From: Flavobacterium sp. UBA7665
GTDB taxonomy: Bacteria > Bacteroidota > Bacteroidia > Flavobacteriales > Flavobacteriaceae
Assembly: GCA_002483285.1 (NCBI GenBank)
Contig: DLHP01000041.1
Coordinates: forward strand, 290,513-354,512
DNA length: 64,000 nt
Direction: 5' to 3'
The position numbers and the translations under genes are program-made. The stretch's first letter is position 1. The number at the start of each line of letters is the position of its first letter. Positions 45,190 to 53,246 of the stretch are shown in pieces. The notes under the pieces were generated by a model, which was given only the letters and a program-made list of their open reading frames with translations, was not told the DNA's origin and did no database searches.

Positions 45190-45900
45190 ATGGAAATCTA
45201 CCAACAAATCACACTCGCAAAGTTAGCCAATAAAAAGCTACTCGCTGTGCTGCTCGACCCCGATAAATTGCCGCTTGAAAAAGTAGGCTTGCTGGTCGCG
45301 AAAATCAACCAATCGCCTGCCACGCATATTTTTGTCGGCGGTAGCCATGTAGTCAATGACACGATTGGCCAACTCATCACGTACATCAAACAAGATTGCG
45401 ATTTGCCGGTTATTTTGTTCCCGGGAAACCCTTCGCAGATTTCGGCCCAGGCCGACGGCATCTTGTTTCTTTCGTTGATTTCAGGCCGCAACCCCGATTA
45501 CCTGATCGAACACCAGGTGAACGCGGTCCCGATCCTCAAAAAAACCCAACTCGAAATCATCCCAACCGGCTATTTACTCATTGAAAGTGGCCATGAAACC
45601 GCCGTTTCGCGTGTAAGCCAAACCCAACCGTTAGACAACAACAACATCGATTACATCGTGCATACGGCGCAGGCAGGCGAAATGTTGGGCAAAAAACTGA
45701 TTTACCTCGAAGCCGGAAGCGGCGCCAAATATGCCGTAGCACCCGAGATTATTAAAGCCGTGTCTCAAAATATCGAAATCCCGCTTATTGTGGGCGGCGG
45801 CATCAAAAACCAAAAAGGCATCGCGCTTGCGTATGATTCGGGTGCCGATTTGGTCGTCATCGGTACTGCGTTTGAAAACGATCCTAATTTTTTTGACTGA
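45190..45900 (+). CDS. pcrB: Geranylgeranylglyceryl/heptaprenylglyceryl phosphate synthase
   Basis: TIM-barrel prenyltransferase of 236 residues that joins a polyprenyl diphosphate to glycerol-1-phosphate. Signatures: LLAVLLDPDKLP at strand 1, FVGGSHVVNDT, YLEAGSGAKYAV and the phosphate-binding VGGGIKNQKG. In Bacteroidota the product is a GGGP-type ether-lipid precursor; chain length cannot be read from sequence. First gene of a tightly overlapping operon with pnuC, the kinase-DUF4301 fusion and arfB. Confidence 0.9.
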   Translation: MEIYQQITLAKLANKKLLAVLLDPDKLPLEKVGLLVAKINQSPATHIFVGGSHVVNDTIGQLITYIKQDCDLPVILFPGNPSQISAQADGILFLSLISGRNPDYLIEHQVNAVPILKKTQLEIIPTGYLLIESGHETAVSRVSQTQPLDNNNIDYIVHTAQAGEMLGKKLIYLEAGSGAKYAVAPEIIKAVSQNIEIPLIVGGGIKNQKGIALAYDSGADLVVIGTAFENDPNFFD

Positions 45901-46520
45901 TGCTGGATTTTTTCATTGACGCCTACAAAGACGTCTCCGCTACACGTATTGCACTCGAGTTCATCGCCTTCGTGCTGGGCATCATGAGCGTGTGGTATGC
46001 CAAAAAGGAAAATATATGGGTTTATCCAACGGGATTGATTGCTACGGTGATTACCGCTTATCTGTTGTATTTGGCGGGTTATTTGGGCGATATGATGATC
46101 AACGCCTATTTCTCGATCATGAGCATTTACGGCTGGTACCGATGGGCGAAGGGCAAGCAAAGTGACGATTTGCCGATTTCCAGGACCAGTCGCAAAGAAA
46201 AAGCAATCGGCATCCTATTGTTTGCGATTACTATTTTTGTCGTTTACGGAATTTACAAATTCTTTGACCAACCGATTCACGAAGACAATTATATTGATAT
46301 TTTTGCATCCGGACTATTTTTCACCGGCATGTGGTACATGGCGCTCAAGAAAATTGAGAACTGGACGCTGTGGATTATAGGTGACATCATCGTCACGCCG
46401 CTGTACGCTTACCGCGGGCTCGGCATGTTGTCACTGCAATACCTGATTTTTACAATTTTGGCCATATCGGCTTATTTAGCATGGAAGAAAACCTTAAACA
46501 GCAACCAACAGACATCGTAA
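45900..46520 (+). CDS. pnuC: PnuC-type vitamin precursor transporter
   Basis: Membrane protein of 206 residues with about seven helices and the PnuC core (EFIAFVLGIMSVWYAKKENI, YGWYRWAKG). PnuC proteins move nicotinamide riboside; the PnuT branch moves thiamine. The start codon overlaps the pcrB stop by one base, and the stop lies 40 bases inside the next gene. The downstream NadR-like kinase supports nicotinamide riboside trapping by phosphorylation. The TPP riboswitch 2.5 kb downstream keeps thiamine (PnuT) as an alternative. Confidence 0.85.
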   Translation: MLDFFIDAYKDVSATRIALEFIAFVLGIMSVWYAKKENIWVYPTGLIATVITAYLLYLAGYLGDMMINAYFSIMSIYGWYRWAKGKQSDDLPISRTSRKEKAIGILLFAITIFVVYGIYKFFDQPIHEDNYIDIFASGLFFTGMWYMALKKIENWTLWIIGDIIVTPLYAYRGLGMLSLQYLIFTILAISAYLAWKKTLNSNQQTS

Positions 46521-48595
46521 AAATCGCGATGTTCGGCCCCGAAAGTACCGGAAAGACCACACTTTCGCGTGCGTTGGCTGCGCATTTCGATACGGTTTGG
46601 GCACCCGAATTCGCACGCGATTACCTGCAGCAAAAACTGGATGAAACCGGAGCAATCTGTCAGCCCGAAGACCTCATGCCCATCGCTATCGGCCAAGTCA
46701 AGGCAGAAAATGATGCTTTGCTTACCGCCCACAAATACTTGTTCTGCGACACCAATTTGCTCGTGACCAAAGTGTTTTCTGAAATCTATTACAACTTCTG
46801 CGATCCGGTGCTCGATAAAGCTGCACGCAAACACAAATACGATTTGTTTTTCCTGACCGACATCGACGTGCCCTGGGCCAAGGACGACCTTCGTGATTCG
46901 GCCGAGAACCGCGAGAGGATTTTCAATACGTTCAAAAGCGCGCTCGTTGAAAACGACAAACCGTTCATTGTACTTTCTGGCGATGAGCAGTCGAGGTTTG
47001 AAAAGGCGCGGATCATTTTAAAGAACCTCACCAAAGCCAAAGCGCTCGGTTTTTCATCGCACGATTTTGTACAGATTTACAATAAAGGGATTGCTGTGGA
47101 TGTCATAGAAAGGCAGTTGCAGATTTTCCAACACGGCACGGCAAAGGCCAGTTTGGTCAGGCCGGCCACCAAAGCCGATGGCATCATCTCGCTCCAAAAA
47201 GAGCAGTTTAAAGAATATGCTGCTTTCTTTGACCTGAAGAAAGACAGCCTTAAACTCAAAAAATTTGTGCCGGCTTCTGGTGCTGCGAGCCGGATGTTTA
47301 AGTTCCTGAGCGAATTTCTCAATGAATTCGACCTCGAAAACGAATCGATCAACGCGTATATCAACAGAAAAAGCGCCACCAACCTAACGGTTTTCCTTAC
47401 CGGACTTGAGAAATTTCCTTTTTACGATGCCGTCGACGCCAAGCTCAAAGCGCTCCATCCCGATTTCAATTCTTGGGAACGCGACCGCAAGAACTATGAG
47501 TTTATCCGTATGCTGCTCGATCCAGACGATTTCGATTTTTGCGGCAAACCCAAAGGGATCCTGCCGTTCCACAAATACGCGATGCACATTGCCACGCCCA
47601 TCGAAGAGCATCTCAACGAGAGTGCGTTTTATGCGAGTGCCAATGGCGTTTCGCACTTGCATTTTACGATTTCAGAAATCCATCAATTGCAGTTCGAGAA
47701 GATCATTGAACGCGTCAAGCATAAGATAGAAATCAAATCGGCTGCAGACATCCATGTGAAATTTTCTTTCCAGAACAGTACCACCGATACCATCGCTGTA
47801 GACACCCAGAACCAGCCTTTTCGAAGCGATACCGGCAGGTTGGTGTTTCGTCCGGCAGGTCATGGCGCACTCATTGACAATCTCAACCATCTCGATGCCG
47901 ACATCATTTTCATCAAGAACATAGACAACGTCATCCAAAACCATATTGAGGATATCGCGCTGTACAAAAAGGCGCTGGGCGGCGTCCTGATTGAGTTTCA
48001 GGAACAGATTTTCCAGTTCCTGAACCAGATTGAGAACGATGCGATTGGCGAAGAAGACATCAGCGAAATTATTTATTTCATCGAGCAAAGGCTCAATTTG
48101 GGCATCATCGACGATTTCGACAAGTTCACGCTCGAAAACAAAATCAATTACATAAAGGAAACACTCAACCGTCCGATCCGCATCTGCGGCATGGTCAAAA
48201 ATGAAGGCGAACCTGGTGGCGGCCCGTTTTGGGTACGCGACCTCAAAGGAAATGTCTCCTTACAAATTGTAGAGACCTCACAGATCGACCTTAAAAATCC
48301 CGCACAGGCGCAAATTTTGGCAAGCGCTACACACTTCAATCCCGTAGATTTGGTTTGTGCTACCAAGGATTTCCAAGGCAACAAATTCGACCTGAACCAA
48401 TTTGTAGACCACAACAGCGGGTTCATCGTAGAGAAAAACAAAAACGGTCGCGACCTCAAGGCTTACGAACTGCCTGGATTGTGGAACGGAGCGATGGCCA
48501 AATGGATTACACTATTTGTAGAAGTGCCGCTGGCGACTTTCAATCCGGTGAAAACCGTCAATGATTTACTCAAATCGGCACACCAACCGCAGTAA
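46481..48595 (+). CDS. NadR-like P-loop kinase fused to DUF4301
   Basis: Protein of 704 residues in one uninterrupted frame. Residues 1-190 are an AAA_28/NadR-type kinase with Walker A MFGPESTGKTTLSR and FARDYLQQKLDETG. From about residue 195 the protein matches DUF4301, with VRPATKADGIISL at its start. DUF4301 resembles NDP-sugar pyrophosphorylases: PASGAASRMFKFL (nucleotide loop), KPKGILPFHKY (Lys-containing motif), PAGHGALIDNLN and EPGGGPFWV. The kinase likely phosphorylates a nucleoside-type vitamin precursor brought in by PnuC; the role of DUF4301 is unknown. Overlaps pnuC by 40 bases and arfB by one. Confidence 0.85.
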   Translation: MEENLKQQPTDIVKIAMFGPESTGKTTLSRALAAHFDTVWAPEFARDYLQQKLDETGAICQPEDLMPIAIGQVKAENDALLTAHKYLFCDTNLLVTKVFSEIYYNFCDPVLDKAARKHKYDLFFLTDIDVPWAKDDLRDSAENRERIFNTFKSALVENDKPFIVLSGDEQSRFEKARIILKNLTKAKALGFSSHDFVQIYNKGIAVDVIERQLQIFQHGTAKASLVRPATKADGIISLQKEQFKEYAAFFDLKKDSLKLKKFVPASGAASRMFKFLSEFLNEFDLENESINAYINRKSATNLTVFLTGLEKFPFYDAVDAKLKALHPDFNSWERDRKNYEFIRMLLDPDDFDFCGKPKGILPFHKYAMHIATPIEEHLNESAFYASANGVSHLHFTISEIHQLQFEKIIERVKHKIEIKSAADIHVKFSFQNSTTDTIAVDTQNQPFRSDTGRLVFRPAGHGALIDNLNHLDADIIFIKNIDNVIQNHIEDIALYKKALGGVLIEFQEQIFQFLNQIENDAIGEEDISEIIYFIEQRLNLGIIDDFDKFTLENKINYIKETLNRPIRICGMVKNEGEPGGGPFWVRDLKGNVSLQIVETSQIDLKNPAQAQILASATHFNPVDLVCATKDFQGNKFDLNQFVDHNSGFIVEKNKNGRDLKAYELPGLWNGAMAKWITLFVEVPLATFNPVKTVNDLLKSAHQPQ

Positions 48596-49011
48596 TGGAA
48601 CGCGAAAAACTATTATCCGAATTGCAGTTCAAAGCCGTCAGAAGCTCGGGTGCCGGCGGACAAAACGTCAACAAAGTTTCGTCTAAGGTCGTGCTTTCGT
48701 TTGATCTCAAAAATTCGAGCGCCTTGAACGAGGAAGAAAAAGCCCTGCTCGAAACCAACATTGCCGCGCGACTCACGACCGATTCAGTACTGATCCTGAA
48801 TTGCGACGAAGACCGCAGCCAACTCAAAAACAAGGAAATCGTTACCAAGCGTTTTCTCGATATCCTCACCAAAGGACTCGTCGTTCCCAAAAAGCGCAAG
48901 GCAACCAAAGTGCCCAAGTCAGTGATTGAACGCCGCATCAAACAAAAACGCAACCTCTCGATCACCAAGCAAACCCGCCGCAAACCCAACCTTGACCTGA
49001 CAGACGAATAA
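48595..49011 (+). CDS. arfB: Alternative ribosome-rescue factor ArfB (peptidyl-tRNA hydrolase)
   Basis: Protein of 138 residues with the release-factor GGQ motif (GAGGQNVNKVSSKV, residues 19-32) and a basic C-terminal tail (KKRKATKVPKSVIERRIKQK and on) that fits the empty mRNA channel. It frees stalled ribosomes that lack a stop codon. Starts one base inside the upstream gene's stop. Last gene of the pcrB operon; followed by the riboswitch-controlled receptor. Confidence 0.92.
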   Translation: MEREKLLSELQFKAVRSSGAGGQNVNKVSSKVVLSFDLKNSSALNEEEKALLETNIAARLTTDSVLILNCDEDRSQLKNKEIVTKRFLDILTKGLVVPKKRKATKVPKSVIERRIKQKRNLSITKQTRRKPNLDLTDE

Positions 49012-49025
49012 TTAACAATTATCGC

Positions 49026-49057
49026 TTGTCAATTACCATTAATAATCATTAGTTTTG
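49026..49057 (+). promoter_or_regulatory. Promoter of the TPP-riboswitch transcript
   Basis: TTG (49026-49028), 21 bases, TAGTTTTG (49050-49057). The predicted start would fall at about 49061, exactly where the aptamer begins. Confidence 0.7.
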
Positions 49058-49060
49058 CGC

Positions 49061-49143
49061 TGTCTCAAAGGGGTGCTCTACCAAGGGCTGAGATTATACC
49101 CAACGAACCTGGGCAGGTAATGCTGCCAAGGGATTTGACAAAA
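49061..49143 (+). ncRNA. TPP riboswitch (THI element)
   Basis: The conserved thiamine pyrophosphate aptamer is easy to read: GGGGTGC, GGGCTGAGA, ATACCC, GAACCTG, GCAGGTAATGC and AAGGGA, closed by a P1-like helix (TGTC near 49061 with TTTGACA at 49134-49140). It should lower expression of the downstream TonB receptor when TPP is plentiful. The promoter start coincides with the aptamer. Confidence 0.95.
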
Positions 49144-49171
49144 GAAATAGCGTGCACACTATTCTTTTGTC
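49137..49171 (+). promoter_or_regulatory. Candidate expression-platform hairpin
   Basis: GACAAAAGAA-A-TAG pairs with CTATTCTTTTGTC (13 bp, one bulged A, 8-base loop). Its first four bases (GACA) are also the 3' strand of the aptamer's closing helix, so the two structures exclude each other. No poly-T follows, so it is not a plain terminator. Confidence 0.6.
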
Positions 49172-49229
49172 AGCAACATCATTAATTAACCAAGAATAAT
49201 TCCCCCTTTTATTCGTAAAACATTTACGG

Positions 49230-51518
49230 ATGAAACATTTATTTTGTGGCCCAAACGCCAACCCAAGTCGATCAACAATCGGCTTGTCTTTACTCTTTAC
49301 TCTTTACTCTTTCCTCTGTTTCTCACAGGAAAAACCCAAAGATTCTACCCAAACCATCGAACTGCACGAGGTTTTACTACAATCCACACGCGTCAAAGAC
49401 CAGTCGCCGTTTCCGTTTACCAACGTGACCAAACAGCAGATCGAATCCACGAATTTGGGTCAGGATCTACCGATTTTATTAGACCAATTGCCATCGGTGG
49501 TCACCACTTCTGATGCGGGTGCAGGTGTCGGTTATACCGGGATTCGTGTCCGCGGCAGCGACGCCACACGCGTCAACGTCACCATCAACGGAATCCCTTA
49601 CAACGATGCCGAAAGCCAGGGTACTTTTTTTGTGGATTTGCCCGATTTTGCGTCGTCGGTCGAGGACATCCAGTTGCAGCGCGGCGTTGGTACTTCAACT
49701 AATGGATCGGGTGCGTTTGGAGCGAGTTTGAATCTGCGTACGCTCAAACCGTCTACTGAAGGTTATGCAACCACTTCGCACTCGGTGGGTTCTTTTGGAA
49801 CACGCAAACACAGCATCAGCCTGGGTTCGGGAATTAAAAAAGGTTTTTATGCCGAAGGGCGATTGTCTAAGATTGCGAGCGACGGTTACATCGACCGTGC
49901 GTTCTCGGATTTGAAATCGTTTTACACCGAAGCGGGTTTTGTAAACGACAAGACATCGATCAAAGCGATGGTTTTTGGCGGAAAGGAAATCACTTACCAA
50001 TCCTGGTACGGAACGCCGGAATCCGTAGTTAACAGTGATTTGGCAGGCATCCAGGCTTTCATCAATCGCAATTATTCATCGGATGCCGAAGCATTGAACT
50101 TGCTCACGTCGGGACGCACTTACAATTATTACACCTATCAAAACCAGGTAGACAATTATGAGCAGAACCATTTCCAGTTGCATTTTTCGCACAAGTTCAA
50201 TGAGCGATGGTCGGCGAAATTGTCGGGGAATTTCACACCGGGCAAAGGCTATTATGAGGAGTTCAAGCCGGATGAATCGGTTGGGGAATATTTTCCTGCA
50301 TCGGTAAATGCATCCGACGAAGGCGACGTAATCCGCCGCAAATGGGCCCAAAGCGATTTCTACGCGCTCGTCTATGCGCTCAATTACAATGGTAAAAAAT
50401 GGGATTTGTATTTTGGCGGCGGTTACAACCGTTACGATGGCAATCATTTTGGTGAAATCATCTGGAATTCATTTCCAACAGTTTTGCCCATTCGTTCTAA
50501 GTATTACAGCAGTGACAGTGACAAGCAGGATTTCAATATGTATCTTAAAGGAGAGTGGCGCCTGTCTAAAAAATGGATTGCGTTCGCCGATGTGCAGTTC
50601 CGTGATGTGTATTACAAAGCAGACGGATTAAACTCGGATTTGAAATCGTTGGATCAAAACAACAAATACTCATTTTTCAACCCCAAAGCGGGATTGACTT
50701 ATTTGTGGAATGACAAAAGCTCGATTTACGGATCGGTAGCCATCGCCAATCGCGAGCCCAACGGCGATGATTTGACGAAGAATCCAATCCAACCCAAAGC
50801 CGAACAACTCCTCGATTTTGAACTCGGTTATAAGTTTCGGAATAAGAAATTGGTGTTCGGTGCCAATGCTTATTATATGGCTTATAACAACCAACTTGTT
50901 GTAACCGGCGCGCTTGATGATGTGGGCGACGCAATCCGCCAGAATGTTGATAAAAGTTACCGTGCGGGAATTGAAATCCAGGCCGGAATCGAACTGATCA
51001 AACAGCTGCGTTGGGACGTGAACGCCACGGTTAGCCAGAATAAAATTGAGCGGTATGATTATTTGGTGTACGACACGCAATATGATCCGGATACTTTTGA
51101 GACGGTTTTGTATGCGCCGGTTTCGACCGTTTACAAGGATACCGACATTTCATTTTCGCCCAATATCACAGCGGCGAGTACGATCCTGTTTACGCCACTA
51201 ACCAATTTGTCTTTTGGATTGATTTCTAAATATGTGGGCAAGCAATACCTTGACAACACCCAAACCGATTCGAAAAGCATCGATGCGTATCTGGTGAACA
51301 ACGTCAATATTTCGTATAAGTGGAAACCGACCTGGATTGGTGAAATTGCGTTCAACGTTTTGGTCAACAATATATTTGATGAGAAGTACGTCTCAAATGG
51401 TTATACGTACAGCTATTATTACAGGCCGGTTGCGTCGAATGATGCGGCGGTGACTGAGAATTTTTACTATCCGCAAGCTGGGATTAATTTCCTCGCGGGA
51501 ATTACGTTAAAGTTTTAA
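49230..51518 (+). CDS. TonB-dependent receptor, probable thiamine/precursor uptake
   Basis: Outer-membrane receptor of 762 residues. N-terminal region with a signal-peptide hydrophobic core (GLSLLFTLYSFLCFSQ), a plug domain (QQIESTNLGQDLPILLDQLP, VRGSDATRVNVTINGIPYND), then a 22-strand barrel ending NFLAGITLKF. The upstream TPP riboswitch shows that its expression answers to thiamine status, as for the OMR1 receptors described in Bacteroidota, so thiamine or its pyrimidine/thiazole precursors are the likely cargo. The N-terminus (MKHLFCGPNANPSRST) is unusually polar before the hydrophobic core. Confidence 0.92.
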   Translation: MKHLFCGPNANPSRSTIGLSLLFTLYSFLCFSQEKPKDSTQTIELHEVLLQSTRVKDQSPFPFTNVTKQQIESTNLGQDLPILLDQLPSVVTTSDAGAGVGYTGIRVRGSDATRVNVTINGIPYNDAESQGTFFVDLPDFASSVEDIQLQRGVGTSTNGSGAFGASLNLRTLKPSTEGYATTSHSVGSFGTRKHSISLGSGIKKGFYAEGRLSKIASDGYIDRAFSDLKSFYTEAGFVNDKTSIKAMVFGGKEITYQSWYGTPESVVNSDLAGIQAFINRNYSSDAEALNLLTSGRTYNYYTYQNQVDNYEQNHFQLHFSHKFNERWSAKLSGNFTPGKGYYEEFKPDESVGEYFPASVNASDEGDVIRRKWAQSDFYALVYALNYNGKKWDLYFGGGYNRYDGNHFGEIIWNSFPTVLPIRSKYYSSDSDKQDFNMYLKGEWRLSKKWIAFADVQFRDVYYKADGLNSDLKSLDQNNKYSFFNPKAGLTYLWNDKSSIYGSVAIANREPNGDDLTKNPIQPKAEQLLDFELGYKFRNKKLVFGANAYYMAYNNQLVVTGALDDVGDAIRQNVDKSYRAGIEIQAGIELIKQLRWDVNATVSQNKIERYDYLVYDTQYDPDTFETVLYAPVSTVYKDTDISFSPNITAASTILFTPLTNLSFGLISKYVGKQYLDNTQTDSKSIDAYLVNNVNISYKWKPTWIGEIAFNVLVNNIFDEKYVSNGYTYSYYYRPVASNDAAVTENFYYPQAGINFLAGITLKF

Positions 51519-51591
51519 ATGATCTTGTTGTCTAGTTTAACGATAAATGTAGTTTTTCAGTAAAACGGAGGTCGAAAAAATTTGTACTTTA

Positions 51592-51627
51592 CCTTCAGGG
51601 AAGGGGCGGATGTGTTCCCTTAAAAAA
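51592..51627 (+). repeat. CCTTCAGGGAAGGGGC element, copy 2
   Basis: Second copy of the 16-base element, then GGATGTG, TTCCC and an A run. Located 74 bases after the TonB receptor stop. Confidence 0.55.
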
Positions 51628-51708
51628 CAAAAGTGAAACCCAAAAGCACAAATTCTGCCTATTTTGTTAAATTTTGCACACGGCATTTCTTTGCTTGTTG
51701 AATGAAAT

Positions 51709-51741
51709 AAAAAAAACCTGATTCAGCATCAGGTTTTTTTT
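51709..51741. terminator. Bidirectional terminator between the TonB receptor and the Rieske-like lipoprotein
   Basis: AAAAAACCTGAT/ATCAGGTTTTTT, a perfect 12-bp stem around a TCAGC loop, between convergent genes. Confidence 0.93.
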
Positions 51742-51744
51742 ATT

Positions 51745-52167
51745 TTAATTGTAAATCCGAATGATGTCTCCCTGAACCTCCACACGATAAGGCTTCATCG
51801 TGTATTGGCCGCCGCCAACTCCAGTGAACAGGCTGTACACGAAATTCTCGCAGCTGCATTTGGCGTTGATGCCATCAATGTCCATGCGTGAACAAGCCGC
51901 CGGATATTGGTTGGGGCAACTCGCTTCCCAGGCGCGGTAATCGGTGTCGGAGATTTTCATAGCAATGATACCGCTGATGCCGGCGTTTTGGATGTCAATA
52001 AATACCGGGTTGATCGGGGAATTCAAATCGGCATACAACGGCAGGTTTTTGTTGATGGAGACCGAAAACGAATAATCGGGCAGGAACGGATTGGTGTTGC
52101 GCGGTGAATCTTTGTCGCACGAAATTAGCATTGCGAACATCAGCAAAACGAGGCAAATTTTTTTCAT
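51745..52167 (-). CDS. Rieske-like lipoprotein lacking cluster ligands
   Basis: Lipoprotein of 140 residues (lipobox LISCDKD, Cys17). The second half follows the Rieske [2Fe-2S] layout, reading EASCPNQYPAACSRMD, then KCSCENFVYSLFTG and PYRVEVQGDIIRIYN. In real Rieske proteins the ligands are CPxH-like and CxCH; here both histidines are missing (CPN and CSCEN), so a normal cluster cannot bind. It may be a redox-dead homologue with a structural role, or bind something else through its cysteines. Related small Rieske-like lipoproteins occur in Flavobacteria. Confidence 0.65.
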   Translation of the reverse strand: MKKICLVLLMFAMLISCDKDSPRNTNPFLPDYSFSVSINKNLPLYADLNSPINPVFIDIQNAGISGIIAMKISDTDYRAWEASCPNQYPAACSRMDIDGINAKCSCENFVYSLFTGVGGGQYTMKPYRVEVQGDIIRIYN

Positions 52168-52265
52168 CTTAAAAAGTGTAAAAGTATGGCGTGGACAAAT
52201 TTAATTTATTTAACTTTGGGCAAGTGATGATTAACATATAATTATCGCCCGAAACAAAAAAACAT

Positions 52266-52273
52266 TATCTTTG
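52266..52273 (+). promoter_or_regulatory. -7 element of greA
   Basis: TATCTTTG, 54 bases upstream of the greA ATG. The leader then contains AATCCCATCCCAATGGGATT, a short palindrome (ATCCCA/TGGGAT, about 52283-52300). Confidence 0.5.
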
Positions 52274-52327
52274 CGATAACAAATCCCATCCCAATGGGAT
52301 TTTTTCTATTTATATAATTGATGAATT

Positions 52328-52804
52328 ATGAGTGCAATATCTTATTACACAGCCGAAGGATTAAAAAAACTAAGGGAAGAACTAGACCATTTGAAAAGCG
52401 TGATGCGTCCAAAAGCTTCACAAGACATAGCAGATGCAAGAGACAAGGGTGACTTGTCTGAAAACGCCGAATACGATGCCGCCAAAGAAGCCCAAGGCCT
52501 TTTAGAGATGCGTATCGCCAAACTCGAAGAAGTACACGCCAACGCGCGACTCATAGACGAATCACAGCTCGACGTTTCTAAAGTGCTCGTGCTCTCGAAT
52601 GTAAAAATTAAGAACCAAGCCAATGGCGCCGAAATGAAATACACTTTGGTGGCCGAAAGCGAAGCCGACCTCAAGACCGGAAAAATCTCGGTGACTTCGC
52701 CAATCGGCAAAGGATTGCTGGGCAAATCGGCTGGTGAAGTAGCCGAAATTACGGTTCCCAATGGTGTACTTAAGTTTGAAATCCTAGAAGTTTCAAGAGA
52801 CTAA
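52328..52804 (+). CDS. greA: Transcription elongation factor GreA
   Basis: Protein of 158 residues that rescues backtracked RNA polymerase. The N-terminal coiled coil (YTAEGLKKLREELDHLKSV) contains the tip acidic segment ARDKGDLSENAEYDAAKEAQ, where the D/E pair promotes RNA cleavage. The C-terminal FKBP-like domain has SVTSPIGKGLLGKSAGE. It is followed 2 bases later by the HIT gene, which forms a two-gene operon. Confidence 0.96.
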   Translation: MSAISYYTAEGLKKLREELDHLKSVMRPKASQDIADARDKGDLSENAEYDAAKEAQGLLEMRIAKLEEVHANARLIDESQLDVSKVLVLSNVKIKNQANGAEMKYTLVAESEADLKTGKISVTSPIGKGLLGKSAGEVAEITVPNGVLKFEILEVSRD

Positions 52805-52806
52805 CC

Positions 52807-53196
52807 ATGTCAACGATATTTACCAAAATCGTAAACGGTGAAATCCCGTGTTATAAAGTGGCCGAGGATGAAAACTTCCTGGCGTTCCTCGATGTAAACC
52901 CGAATGCCAAAGGGCACACCTTGTGCATCCCAAAAAAGGAAATCAACAAAATATTTGATATTGAAGATGATTTGTACCTTGGGCTTATGGCCTTTTCTAA
53001 AAAAGTTGCCATTGCTCTCGAGAAAACCGTGGCTTGCAAAAGGGTAGGAATGGCCGTTATCGGGCTCGAAGTGCCGCACGCGCACGTTCACCTGATTCCG
53101 CTCAACGAAATGGATGAGATGCGTTTCCAAGACAAGGTAAAACTTGAGAAGGAAGCGTTTGAGAGACTTGCGGCGGCGATCGCTGCGAATTTGTAG
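52807..53196 (+). CDS. HIT family nucleotide hydrolase
   Basis: Histidine-triad protein of 129 residues: IFTKIVNGEIPCYKV at the start and the catalytic triad HAHVHLIPLNE near residue 95. It likely hydrolyses purine nucleoside phosphoramidates or dinucleoside polyphosphates. Second gene of the greA operon. A weak terminator-like stem lies behind it. Confidence 0.93.
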   Translation: MSTIFTKIVNGEIPCYKVAEDENFLAFLDVNPNAKGHTLCIPKKEINKIFDIEDDLYLGLMAFSKKVAIALEKTVACKRVGMAVIGLEVPHAHVHLIPLNEMDEMRFQDKVKLEKEAFERLAAAIAANL

Positions 53197-53209
53197 TTCC
53201 TTAGTCATC

Positions 53210-53236
53210 AAAAAGCGGCTGTGTCAGAAGCTTTTT
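53210..53236. terminator. Possible bidirectional terminator after the HIT gene
   Basis: AAAAAGC/GCTTTTT around 13 bases, between the HIT gene and the convergent histidine kinase gene. Confidence 0.5.
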
Positions 53237-53246
53237 ATGAACAGGC

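Noticed and set aside
46481..48595. Frameshift or sequencing error creating the kinase-DUF4301 fusion
   Set aside because: The frame is continuous, the linker is unbroken, and no alternative start for a separate DUF4301 gene is evident. A fusion remains the simplest reading.
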